This document shows, piece by piece, positions 1 through 5,023 of a DNA stretch of 6,195 bases. Source of the stretch: Bacteroidaceae bacterium (GTDB taxonomy: Bacteria; Bacteroidota; Bacteroidia; Bacteroidales; Bacteroidaceae); assembly GCA_017628775.1 (NCBI GenBank), contig JAGBYN010000110.1, forward strand, positions 1 to 6,195. Direction: 5' to 3'. A program made the position numbers and the translations under genes. The notes under the pieces are model-generated. The model did no database searches. It was not told the DNA's origin and saw only the letters and a program-made list of their open reading frames with translations. Every line of letters begins with the position of its first letter. Positions within the stretch are counted from its first letter, which is position 1.

Positions 1-5
1 GGTCC

Positions 6-51
6 GTTAAGAGGTTAAGAGGAGCCTTTGGCTCGTTTAGAAGTTTAGAGG
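6..51. repeat. Tandem octamer pairs flanking a 5-bp hairpin
   Basis: GTTAAGAG occurs twice in tandem (6-13, 14-21). A hairpin follows, with stem GAGCC (22-26) and GGCTC (30-34) around a TTT loop. Then come GTTTAGAA and GTTTAGAG (35-42, 43-50). The wording resembles the reverse complement of the CTCTAAA/CTCTCAA heptamers near the right end of the window. The same GGGCCGA hairpin lies next to both tracts, so they may be two ends or versions of one dispersed intergenic repeat family. That link is inference. Confidence 0.6.
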
Positions 52-53
52 TA

Positions 54-127
54 GGGGCCGATCTTCGTGTCGGCCCGTCGTCATCCCACGCGCCAATCTC
101 CCAAAGATGTTGTCGGCCCGTCGTCAT
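54..127. repeat. GGGCCGA hairpin repeat, copy 1 plus a partial copy
   Basis: GGGCCGA (55-61) pairs perfectly with TCGGCCC (70-76) across an 8 nt loop, followed by GTCGTCAT. The right half, TGTCGGCCCGTCGTCAT (68-84), is repeated exactly at 111-127 without its left stem partner. A further full hairpin copy lies at 5802-5829. The stem and tail are identical between the full copies while the loop differs, which suggests the structure is kept. No T run follows, so it is not a classical terminator. A REP-like dispersed element is my inference. Confidence 0.65.
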
Positions 128-186
128 TACCCCAACAGATCTGTTTTTTTTATTTATCAACGTGATTAAACAGATAATATGGATTT

Positions 187-272
187 TATAGGAAGTTATA
201 GGTTTTTATAGGATAATATAGGATATCCTATAACTTCCTATATTGTCCTATAAAAACCTATAACATCCTATA
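187..272. repeat. 10-bp-phased TATAGG inverted array, long imperfect hairpin
   Basis: TATAGG occurs at 187, 197, 207 and 217, and its complement CCTATA at 227, 237, 247, 257 and 267. These are nine motifs at an exact 10 bp period, with orientation switching at the centre of a perfect 16 bp palindrome (217-232). In another register, 186-223 and 236-273 form 38 nt arms with three mismatches around a 12 nt loop. One more TATAGG stands alone at 311-316. A period close to one helical turn puts all motifs on one DNA face. The array could bind a protein, act as a strong RNA hairpin after recO, or be a dispersed repeat. The sequence does not decide. Confidence 0.8.
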
Positions 273-284
273 TGATTTATTGAC

Positions 285-316
285 GAAAAAAATAAAAACC
301 TAAATGCGTTTATAGG
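285..316 (-). terminator. Possible weak terminator for recO
   Basis: Read on the minus strand just after the recO stop, CCTATAAA, CGCA, TTTAGG could fold into a short bulged stem, followed by a T-rich tract (TTTTTATTTTTTT, from 297 down to 285). The stem is short and imperfect. The larger TATAGG hairpin further downstream is an alternative end for this transcript. Confidence 0.35.
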
Positions 317-327
317 ATGCTAATCAT

Positions 328-1053
328 TTAAAAGATCTCTTTGAGGATGGCCAGCGACTTCAGTTCGGGAAATCCCTCCAGATGGATGCGGTAATAGATG
401 TTTAGATCATGCAGCAGGCGACTACGTTCTGTGCCGTTGAATTTAAAGACGTGCATGTTCTCATAACGCATACGCAAAAGCATCGGGATGAATTGCGCCT
501 CAGGGTTAGGAATGAAATCCGTGTGTGTCGGTTGGGCGCCTACAAAGCAGCCATTGCGCAGGTCAAAGTATTTATAGCGTTCTGGATTCTCAACATTAGG
601 CGAGATGCCAAGGAAGTGCGTGAGCTTCACTAAAAACACCAAGTGGAAATTGGCAAAATTCCGGGTGCAGTGGTCCAGCCACAATAACGACTGTTCGATA
701 TACTCATATATATATAATGAGTCGGGCTCGTTGCGCAGAGCGTGGTGCAGGAACTCAGCAATGAACAAGGCCATCGCCATTTTATGGGCGTCGTAGGTCA
801 GTGATGTGTAATTATATGCTGTTTTTGCCGATTTCGGGCGTTGTAGCTTCTTTTGGCTTGATTTTTCCTCCCAGGAAAGTTCTAATATGGCAAGCGGTTG
901 AAACAAGGTGTGGCGGATCGCAGCCCTTGCCGAACGGTTTATTTTTACGGCAAAACTGACAATACCCGACGTCTTGGTGTAAGTTTCAGCAATGATGGTG
1001 TCGTCGTTATAACGTGTAATTGAAAGAACAATAGCGTTTGAGGTGATAATCAT
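328..1053 (-). CDS. recO: DNA repair protein RecO
   Basis: RecO helps load RecA on SSB-coated single-stranded DNA with RecR in the RecFOR recombinational repair pathway, and can anneal complementary strands. The 241-residue product has the N-terminal pattern of the family (MIITSNAIVLS, then RYNDDT and YTKTSG), which forms the OB-fold. A helical C-terminal part ends in RMRYENMHVF, GTERSRLL, YYRIHLEGFPELKSL and LKEIF, which I recognise from Bacteroidales RecO. No zinc-finger cysteine cluster is visible. I chose the ATG at 1053. A TTG nine codons upstream (1080) would give 250 residues, but it overlaps the likely -7 promoter element and lacks family support. The gene is divergent from the tRNA-Glu/rpsT unit and stops with TAA at 328-330. 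Confidence 0.9.
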   Translation of the reverse strand: MIITSNAIVLSITRYNDDTIIAETYTKTSGIVSFAVKINRSARAAIRHTLFQPLAILELSWEEKSSQKKLQRPKSAKTAYNYTSLTYDAHKMAMALFIAEFLHHALRNEPDSLYIYEYIEQSLLWLDHCTRNFANFHLVFLVKLTHFLGISPNVENPERYKYFDLRNGCFVGAQPTHTDFIPNPEAQFIPMLLRMRYENMHVFKFNGTERSRLLHDLNIYYRIHLEGFPELKSLAILKEIF

Positions 1054-1077
1054 GATATTCTTGATATGTATGCTTTG

Positions 1078-1108
1078 CAAAAATACGATTTAAGCAAGAA
1101 AAAACAAT
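1078..1108 (-). promoter_or_regulatory. Bacteroidota-type promoter of recO
   Basis: On the minus strand, TATTTTTG (1085-1078) fits the -7 consensus TAnnTTTG exactly, and a TTG (1107-1105) lies 19 nt upstream, the usual spacing for the Bacteroides primary sigma factor. Transcription would start near 1071, leaving a leader of about 18 nt before the ATG at 1053. It is back-to-back with the tRNA promoter. Confidence 0.6.
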
Positions 1109-1135
1109 TATTTTGCTTTTTTTTTCTTACTATTG

Positions 1136-1166
1136 TTTGGTAGTATAGAAAAAAGCCGTACCTTTG
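1136..1166 (+). promoter_or_regulatory. Bacteroidota-type promoter of the tRNA-Glu/rpsT unit
   Basis: TTTG (1136-1139), a 19 nt spacer and TACCTTTG (1159-1166) match the Bacteroides -33/-7 consensus (TTTG, 19-21 nt, TAnnTTTG) at every defined position. The predicted start is near 1173. The leader before the first tRNA contains a small hairpin, ACCCC (1179-1183) with GGGGT (1188-1192). No second consensus promoter is seen before the second tRNA or rpsT, so this one may serve all three genes. Confidence 0.75.
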
Positions 1167-1206
1167 CACTCGCAAACAACCCCAAACGGGGTGTTGCTTA
1201 AGGTAA

Positions 1207-1278
1207 GGCCCATTCGTCTATCGGTTAGGACGCAAGATTTTCATTCTTGAAAGAGGAGTTCGATTCTCCTATGGGCTA
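1207..1278 (+). tRNA. tRNA-Glu (UUC), copy 1
   Basis: A full cloverleaf can be drawn. The acceptor stem is GGCCCAT with ATGGGCT (one G-U at the first pair), and the D arm spans 1216-1231. The anticodon stem CAAGA/TCTTG carries the loop TTTTCAT, giving anticodon TTC (1240-1242), which reads Glu codons. The T arm AGGAG/CTCCT has loop TTCGATT. The discriminator is A (1278). CCA is not encoded (the next bases are CAA), so it must be added after transcription. The gene is identical to the second copy 137 bp downstream. Confidence 0.97.
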
Positions 1279-1316
1279 CAAAGAAACAGGTAATGAAAAT
1301 TATTTGTTTTGAGTAT

Positions 1317-1336
1317 CATCCGAAAGGATGTTTTTT
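1317..1336 (+). terminator. GNRA-loop hairpin plus T run between the tRNAs
   Basis: CATCC (1317-1321) and GGATG (1326-1330) form a 5-bp stem capped by a GAAA tetraloop and followed by six T. This looks like a short intrinsic terminator or attenuator in the 65 nt spacer. The stem is short, and no promoter is visible downstream of it, so partial termination or a processing signal is more likely than a hard stop. Confidence 0.35.
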
Positions 1337-1343
1337 AAGGTAT

Positions 1344-1415
1344 GGCCCATTCGTCTATCGGTTAGGACGCAAGATTTTCATTCTTGAAAGAGGAGTTCGA
1401 TTCTCCTATGGGCTA
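1344..1415 (+). tRNA. tRNA-Glu (UUC), copy 2
   Basis: It is identical to copy 1 over all 72 nt, with the TTC anticodon at 1377-1379 and no encoded CCA. Similarity extends to 84 nt (1335-1418 against 1198-1281, one mismatch at 1343/1206), which points to a recent tandem duplication or conversion. It lies 28 nt before the rpsT start codon and probably shares a transcript with it, so 3' processing of this tRNA would create the 5' end of the rpsT message. Confidence 0.97.
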
Positions 1416-1443
1416 CAATTTAAAATAAAAAAGATTATAAGAA

Positions 1444-1698
1444 ATGGCAAACCACAAATCATCTGTTAAAAGACTTCGTCAGACGGCGACTCGCAGATTG
1501 CACAACCGCTATTACGCTAAGACAATGCGTAATGCAGTTCGTAAGCTCCGCGCTACAACTGACAAAGCAGCTGCCGTAGAACTTCTGCCGAAGGTTCAGA
1601 AGATGCTTGACAAGCTTGCTAAGACAAACATTATTCACAAGAACAAGGCATCTAACCTCAAGGCAGGTCTTATGCTCCACGTGAATAAGCTCGCATAA
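1444..1698 (+). CDS. rpsT: 30S ribosomal protein S20
   Basis: S20 is a small-subunit protein that binds 16S rRNA early in assembly. The 84-residue, Lys/Arg-rich product begins [18 protein letters not shown] and continues through [14 protein letters not shown] and [15 protein letters not shown], the standard S20 pattern. Its length is close to that of the E. coli protein (about 87). It is almost entirely helical in known structures. The start is ATG, after an A-rich leader with no Shine-Dalgarno site, as is usual in Bacteroidota. E. coli uses a UUG start for S20 autoregulation, and that feature is absent here. The gene follows two tRNA-Glu genes, probably in one transcription unit, and is followed by a strong terminator. 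Confidence 0.97.
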   Translation: MANHKSSVKRLRQTATRRLHNRYYAKTMRNAVRKLRATTDKAAAVELLPKVQKMLDKLAKTNIIHKNKASNLKAGLMLHVNKLA

Positions 1699-1723
1699 TG
1701 TAAAGCGTTATCGAATAAGAATA

Positions 1724-1764
1724 GAGCGGTACTATCAATGATGGTGCTGCTCATTTTCGTTTTT
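1724..1764 (+). terminator. Intrinsic terminator of rpsT
   Basis: Bases 1724-1736 pair with 1740-1752 over 13 positions, including three G-U wobbles, around a 3 nt loop. The stem is followed by ATTTTCGTTTTT. It lies 26 bp after the rpsT stop, the expected place for the end of the tRNA-Glu/rpsT transcript. Confidence 0.7.
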
Positions 1765-1815
1765 GGTAACGGTAAAACAATAGGTTGGGGCAGTTTTAAT
1801 TGTATTTTTAGTTGA

Positions 1816-1887
1816 TTTCGTTTTTGTGAAGAAGGAGCATAGCGGCCTATGTGACTAATGAATAAAGACGAAAGCGACAAAAAGAAA
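1816..1887. repeat. Stem-loop element A
   Basis: TTTC (1816-1819) and TTTTTGT (1821-1827) pair with ACAAAAAGAAA (1877-1887), with G1820 bulged. Inside is a second hairpin, CATAG (1838-1842) with CTATG (1847-1851) around CGGC. The inner text resembles element B downstream of clpS: GAGCA, then AGCG.CCT, then TAAT and an A-rich tail. This could be a diverged dispersed repeat. The similarity is partial. Confidence 0.4.
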
Positions 1888-1937
1888 ATGCTTTAAATAC
1901 CTCCATAAAACATTTTTAATATAAAAGTCTCAAGTTG

Positions 1938-1956
1938 TTTTTTTAGCGTTACTTAG
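1938..1956 (+). repeat. 19 nt direct repeat flanking clpS, upstream copy
   Basis: TTTTTTTAGCGTTACTTAG occurs here and again, exactly, at 2334-2352, 396 bp away. The two copies bracket clpS. The repeat ends 45 bp before the clpS ATG. Its role is unknown. A regulatory site, a recombination scar or a dispersed intergenic repeat are all possible. Confidence 0.75.
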
Positions 1957-2001
1957 TGACTTCCTTTTCACAGCGCTTAGGCAGATACAAAGATTTTGAA
2001 T

Positions 2002-2325
2002 ATGGGACAAAAGCAACAGTTAGATACGCCAAACTACCGACAGAAGTCCATGGAGATGGATATTGAAGTGCCACGTTATAAAGTCATCATGCATAACGAC
2101 GATGTGACGACAATGGACTTTGTGGTAAAGGTGTTGATGCAAGTGTTTTTTAAATCTCAGCAGGATGCTGAGCTAATCATGTTGCAAGTGCATTGCGTGG
2201 GCTCAGCCGTGGTGGGTGTTTATGTTTATGATATCGCACGTACGAAAATCGCTCGTGTTGATTTGATGGCGATGGAAGAGGGTTTTCCCTTGAAATTAAC
2301 GATGGAGCCCGAAGGTAAATCCTGA
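2002..2325 (+). CDS. clpS: ATP-dependent Clp protease adaptor ClpS
   Basis: ClpS recognises N-degrons (Leu, Phe, Tyr, Trp) and delivers those substrates to the ClpA N-domain for degradation by ClpAP. The 107-residue product has a flexible N-terminal tail of about 24 residues, then the core: YKVIMHNDD (26-34), TTMDFV (36-41) and LQVHCVG (61-67). N32, D33, D34 and H64 align with the residues that hold the alpha-amino group of the degron in E. coli ClpS, and M38 with its gatekeeper Met. I chose the ATG at 2002. A TTG two codons upstream (1996) is less likely. The next gene is clpA, 343 bp away, which is farther than in many genomes, so clpS and clpA may be transcribed separately. Confidence 0.92.
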   Translation: MGQKQQLDTPNYRQKSMEMDIEVPRYKVIMHNDDVTTMDFVVKVLMQVFFKSQQDAELIMLQVHCVGSAVVGVYVYDIARTKIARVDLMAMEEGFPLKLTMEPEGKS

Positions 2326-2333
2326 GCCGTTAT

Positions 2334-2352
2334 TTTTTTTAGCGTTACTTAG
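2334..2352 (+). repeat. 19 nt direct repeat flanking clpS, downstream copy
   Basis: This is an exact copy of the repeat at 1938-1956, starting 8 bp after the clpS stop codon within a run of eight T. The T run could contribute to ending the clpS transcript, but no strong stem precedes it. Flanking bases on both sides differ from the upstream copy, so the conserved block is short and well bounded. Confidence 0.75.
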
Positions 2353-2354
2353 GT

Positions 2355-2451
2355 GGATTCTATAAATTAGCTTGGGGCGATTGGCAAAAGAGCAACAAAG
2401 CGACCTGCTTCGGAGTTAATCAAAAAAACAAAATAACTAATTTATAGAACC
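2355..2451. repeat. Stem-loop element B with 13-bp terminal inverted repeats
   Basis: TTCTATAAATTAG (2358-2370) is the exact reverse complement of CTAATTTATAGAA (2437-2449). GG (2355-2356) and CC (2450-2451) extend the arms past one bulged A. The 66 nt between the arms includes AGCGACCT and an A-rich tail that resemble element A. The form is MITE-like, but I see no target-site duplication. An RNA stem-loop in the clpS 3' region or clpA leader is an alternative. Confidence 0.5.
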
Positions 2452-2668
2452 TATTTAAACTTTAACGTTTGCGGTGTGCTTTCTTTTATTTGAAAGTATT
2501 ATATTCGCAACAGAAATGAGTGGCTATAAACAAAGTCGGAAGGTGCTTTGATCCTTTTGGCATAAAAATTGTTTATATCTATCATATACAATAGTTAAAT
2601 AACAAAGGTTGTTTGCCTGTGTTTCAGAAACATAAGCGCAAATAATTTTATATGAGATATTTTTCGAT

Positions 2669-4999
2669 ATGCCGTTAGAATTTACAGAATCCGCAAACAA
2701 TGCGTTTGGTGAAGCCTTAGGCTTAGCCAATGCCATGCGCCACGAATGTGTCACTCCAGAGCACTTCCTGGCTGCATTCCTCAAGCAGCGTCCTTTTGTG
2801 GAGGCACTTTCGATGTGCAATCTCAATGCTGATATTCTCAAAGAAATAATAGGAAGATACCTCTCTACCAATATGATGGAGAGTGTGCCCAAGGATGTGG
2901 AGTATAACGTTGGTCTTTCTGTGTTGTTGCAGGAAATGATTACCCTTGCCTGCGCCTCGTTGAAAGATACAGGCAATAAAGTGCTCGACATCCCACGTTT
3001 GGTGCGGTCTTTTTTGAAACTCCGTAAGTCGGTCGCAGCCGATATGCTTCGCAATATGTTGGGTGGAAAGCAAGATGAGTTCCTCAACGCTTTGCAACAA
3101 CAATATGCTGGCGATAAAACAGCCAGAATCGTGGGTGGACATGCTCATGTGAAGATTGATGCGATTGATATGGGTGCGATGGGCGAAGGTATGATGGGAC
3201 CGAACCAGGCCCCACAGGACTGGACACGCTTTGCCCGTAAAATGGAGGTGGATGAAGATATTACTTCGCCTATCGTAGGCAGGGTTGAGGAGCTGAATCG
3301 TATGTGCCATATCCTGAGCAGAAGGGACAAGAACTGCTTGATGTTGATTGGTGAACCCGGTGTGGGTAAGACCATGATGATTAAGGCGCTCTTGGCTGCC
3401 ATCCACGAGAATATGGTGCCCACGCGTTTGGAAAAGTGTCCGATCTTTGAACTTGACGTGGCGATGCTTTATTCAAATGCTCAGTTCAGAGGTGAAATGG
3501 AAAAGGTGTTGCGCATGGTGCTCGACCAAGTGAAGGAAGAAGCACGTTTGGCCTCTTCAAGCACTGCACGCCGTGAAGTGAAGGTGACGCCGATTGTCTT
3601 TATCGACGATATCCACCATTTTGTTGGGGCTTCGCGTTCGCCTGAGGCTTCCATGGATGCTTCCCACCTCTTGAAACCTTATATCGACAACGATGAGATT
3701 CGTTTTATCGGTACCACAACGTTCGAGGAATACAACCGTTACGTACTCAAGAATAAGAGTTTGGCGCGCCGTTTCCAACAAGTGGAAATCAAGGAACCTA
3801 CCATTGACGAGGCTGTTGAGATCTGCATGGGCGTGAAATCATGCTATGAGTCCTACCACCGTGTAAGCTTCAGTGAAGAGGTGGTACGCAAGGCCGTGGA
3901 ACTGTCAGCCAAATACGTCAACGACCGTTTCTTGCCAGAGAAAGCCATTGACCTTTTGGATGAGGCTGCCACACAGGCAGAGATGGCTGCGTCAAACCAA
4001 CGCACCACCCGTGCGAAGGTGACGATGAAGATTCTTGAATCAGCGCTTTCAAAGGTGAGCAAGTTCGACGCCATGGCCATGAAGGCCGATGATGCCAAGC
4101 ATTTGGCAACGCTTGAGGCCCGCATACAATCACAAATCTTCGGACAGGACGAGGCGGTGCAACGCTTGGTTGAAGCCGTGCAGATGGCAAAGTCCGGATT
4201 GATGGACGACGGCAAGCCCATTGCCAGCATGCTTTTTGTTGGTCCTACAGGTGTGGGTAAGACGGAAGTGGCTAAGGTTCTTGCCAAGGAACTCGGTATT
4301 TCATTGGTGCGTTTCGATATGAGTGAATATACTGAAAAGCACACAGTGGCAAAACTGATTGGTTCGCCCGCCGGTTATATCGGTTACGATGATGGTGGTT
4401 TGCTGACGGATGCCATCCGTAAGACCCCCCATTGCGTCTTGTTGCTCGATGAAATCGAAAAGGCCCATAGCGATATCTACAATATCTTGTTGCAGGTGAT
4501 GGACTACGCACAACTCACCGACAATAAGGGCAATAAGGCCGACTTTAGAAATGTGATTTTGCTGATGACTTCAAATGCCGGCGCACAGCATGCCCGTAAG
4601 GCCAATGTGGGTTTTGCATCCAGTGTCACAACAGGCGATGCCATGGTGAAGCAGGTGAAGCAAATCTTTAAACCTGAGTTTATCAACCGCTTGTCAAGCA
4701 CCGTCGTGTTCCACGACATGACGAAGGAGATGGCGCAAATGATTCTGGATAAGAAGCTCAAGCAATTCCAGGAAAAGTTGGATGCCAAGCACGTGCAACT
4801 CGAACTCACCGATGCTGCCTATACCTGGTTGCTCGAAAAGGGCTTTACGCCAGAGTATGGTGCGCGTGAGATGGATCGCGTGGTGGCGCAATATCTTAAG
4901 CCCTTGCTCATGAAGGCGATCCTCTTTGGTAAGCTGAAGAAGGGTGGCGAAGCACTGGTTGATGCGCAGAATGATGCATTGATGATTGCAGCCAACTGA
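2669..4999 (+). CDS. clpA: ATP-dependent Clp protease ATP-binding subunit ClpA
   Basis: ClpA is the hexameric AAA+ unfoldase that feeds substrates to the ClpP peptidase. The 776-residue product has a Clp N-domain (about 1-145), a Met/Gly-rich linker and two ATPase modules. D1 has Walker A GEPGVGKT (228-235) and Walker B VFIDD (310-314). D2 has Walker A GPTGVGKT (525-532), pore loop GYIG (569-572), Walker B LLLDE (591-595), sensor TSN (634-636) and a C-terminal GAR motif. VGF (647-649) sits where E. coli ClpA has its IGL ClpP-binding loop, so it should dock on ClpP. The absence of a long middle domain separates it from ClpB and ClpC, and its length is near E. coli ClpA (758). Oddities in D1: Asp (D314) replaces the Walker B Glu, and the pore loop reads QFRG (272-275) where KYRG is usual. 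ClpS is encoded just upstream and aat follows after 24 bp. Confidence 0.95.
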   Translation: MPLEFTESANNAFGEALGLANAMRHECVTPEHFLAAFLKQRPFVEALSMCNLNADILKEIIGRYLSTNMMESVPKDVEYNVGLSVLLQEMITLACASLKDTGNKVLDIPRLVRSFLKLRKSVAADMLRNMLGGKQDEFLNALQQQYAGDKTARIVGGHAHVKIDAIDMGAMGEGMMGPNQAPQDWTRFARKMEVDEDITSPIVGRVEELNRMCHILSRRDKNCLMLIGEPGVGKTMMIKALLAAIHENMVPTRLEKCPIFELDVAMLYSNAQFRGEMEKVLRMVLDQVKEEARLASSSTARREVKVTPIVFIDDIHHFVGASRSPEASMDASHLLKPYIDNDEIRFIGTTTFEEYNRYVLKNKSLARRFQQVEIKEPTIDEAVEICMGVKSCYESYHRVSFSEEVVRKAVELSAKYVNDRFLPEKAIDLLDEAATQAEMAASNQRTTRAKVTMKILESALSKVSKFDAMAMKADDAKHLATLEARIQSQIFGQDEAVQRLVEAVQMAKSGLMDDGKPIASMLFVGPTGVGKTEVAKVLAKELGISLVRFDMSEYTEKHTVAKLIGSPAGYIGYDDGGLLTDAIRKTPHCVLLLDEIEKAHSDIYNILLQVMDYAQLTDNKGNKADFRNVILLMTSNAGAQHARKANVGFASSVTTGDAMVKQVKQIFKPEFINRLSSTVVFHDMTKEMAQMILDKKLKQFQEKLDAKHVQLELTDAAYTWLLEKGFTPEYGAREMDRVVAQYLKPLLMKAILFGKLKKGGEALVDAQNDALMIAAN

Positions 5000-5023
5000 T
5001 AATCCGTCATAATATCAGATGAT

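Larger units (their letters stand above)
1..327. other. Repeat-rich non-coding region downstream of recO
   Basis: I see no supportable gene here. From left to right it holds two pairs of octamer repeats around a small hairpin, a GC-rich hairpin repeat with a second partial copy, a short palindrome (AACAGATCTGTT, 134-145) followed by a T run, a long inverted array of TATAGG motifs, and a possible weak terminator for recO. Base composition shifts sharply from GC-rich (1-130) to very A+T-rich (140-320). The gene to the left lies outside the window, so it is unknown whether this is a 3'-3' or 3'-5' intergenic region. Confidence 0.75.
1699..2001. other. Non-coding gap between rpsT and clpS
   Basis: This 303 bp stretch has no supportable gene. 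It holds the rpsT terminator (1724-1764), a stem-loop element (1816-1887) and one copy of a 19 nt direct repeat (1938-1956), with a shortened echo of that repeat, AGCGCTTAG, at 1972-1980. I could not find a good TAnnTTTG promoter for clpS. The nearest candidates have at least one mismatch and poor spacing. Confidence 0.7.
2326..2668. other. Non-coding gap between clpS and clpA
   Basis: This 343 bp stretch has no supportable gene. It begins with the second 19 nt direct repeat directly after the clpS stop, then stem-loop element B. The rest (2452-2668) is A+T-rich, with no exact TAnnTTTG promoter at proper spacing on the plus strand. Near matches such as AACGTTTG (2464-2471) and TCCTTTTG (2552-2559) lack a well-placed -33 element. 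The long distance makes a separate clpA promoter or a long leader plausible. Confidence 0.65.

Noticed and set aside
134..151. AACAGATCTGTT palindrome plus T run as a terminator
   Set aside because: A hairpin would have only a 4-bp stem around GATC, and no plus-strand gene precedes it in the window.
187..272. CRISPR array
   Set aside because: The repeat is 6 nt with 4 nt spacers and changes orientation midway, far below CRISPR repeat and spacer sizes. No cas genes are present.
1054..1080. Longer recO start at a TTG (1080), giving 250 residues
   Set aside because: The TTG overlaps the predicted -7 box, and the family N-terminus matches from the ATG at 1053.
1996..2001. TTG start for clpS, giving 109 residues
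   Set aside because: An ATG follows two codons later, and the N-terminal tail of ClpS is not conserved, so nothing favours the rarer start.
2524..3087. A 187-codon open frame on the minus strand
   Set aside because: It overlaps the 5' part of clpA and the gap before it, shows no family resemblance, and its composition follows from clpA codons read backwards.
3853..4344. Several long minus-strand frames inside clpA, including one of 163 codons
   Set aside because: All lie within an intact, clearly recognisable clpA and look like antisense shadows, with Ser/Ala/Arg-rich translations.
2669..4999. Annotation of the Clp ATPase as ClpB or ClpC
   Set aside because: There is no coiled-coil middle domain between or within the ATPase modules, a VGF ClpP-docking motif is present, and clpS is next door.
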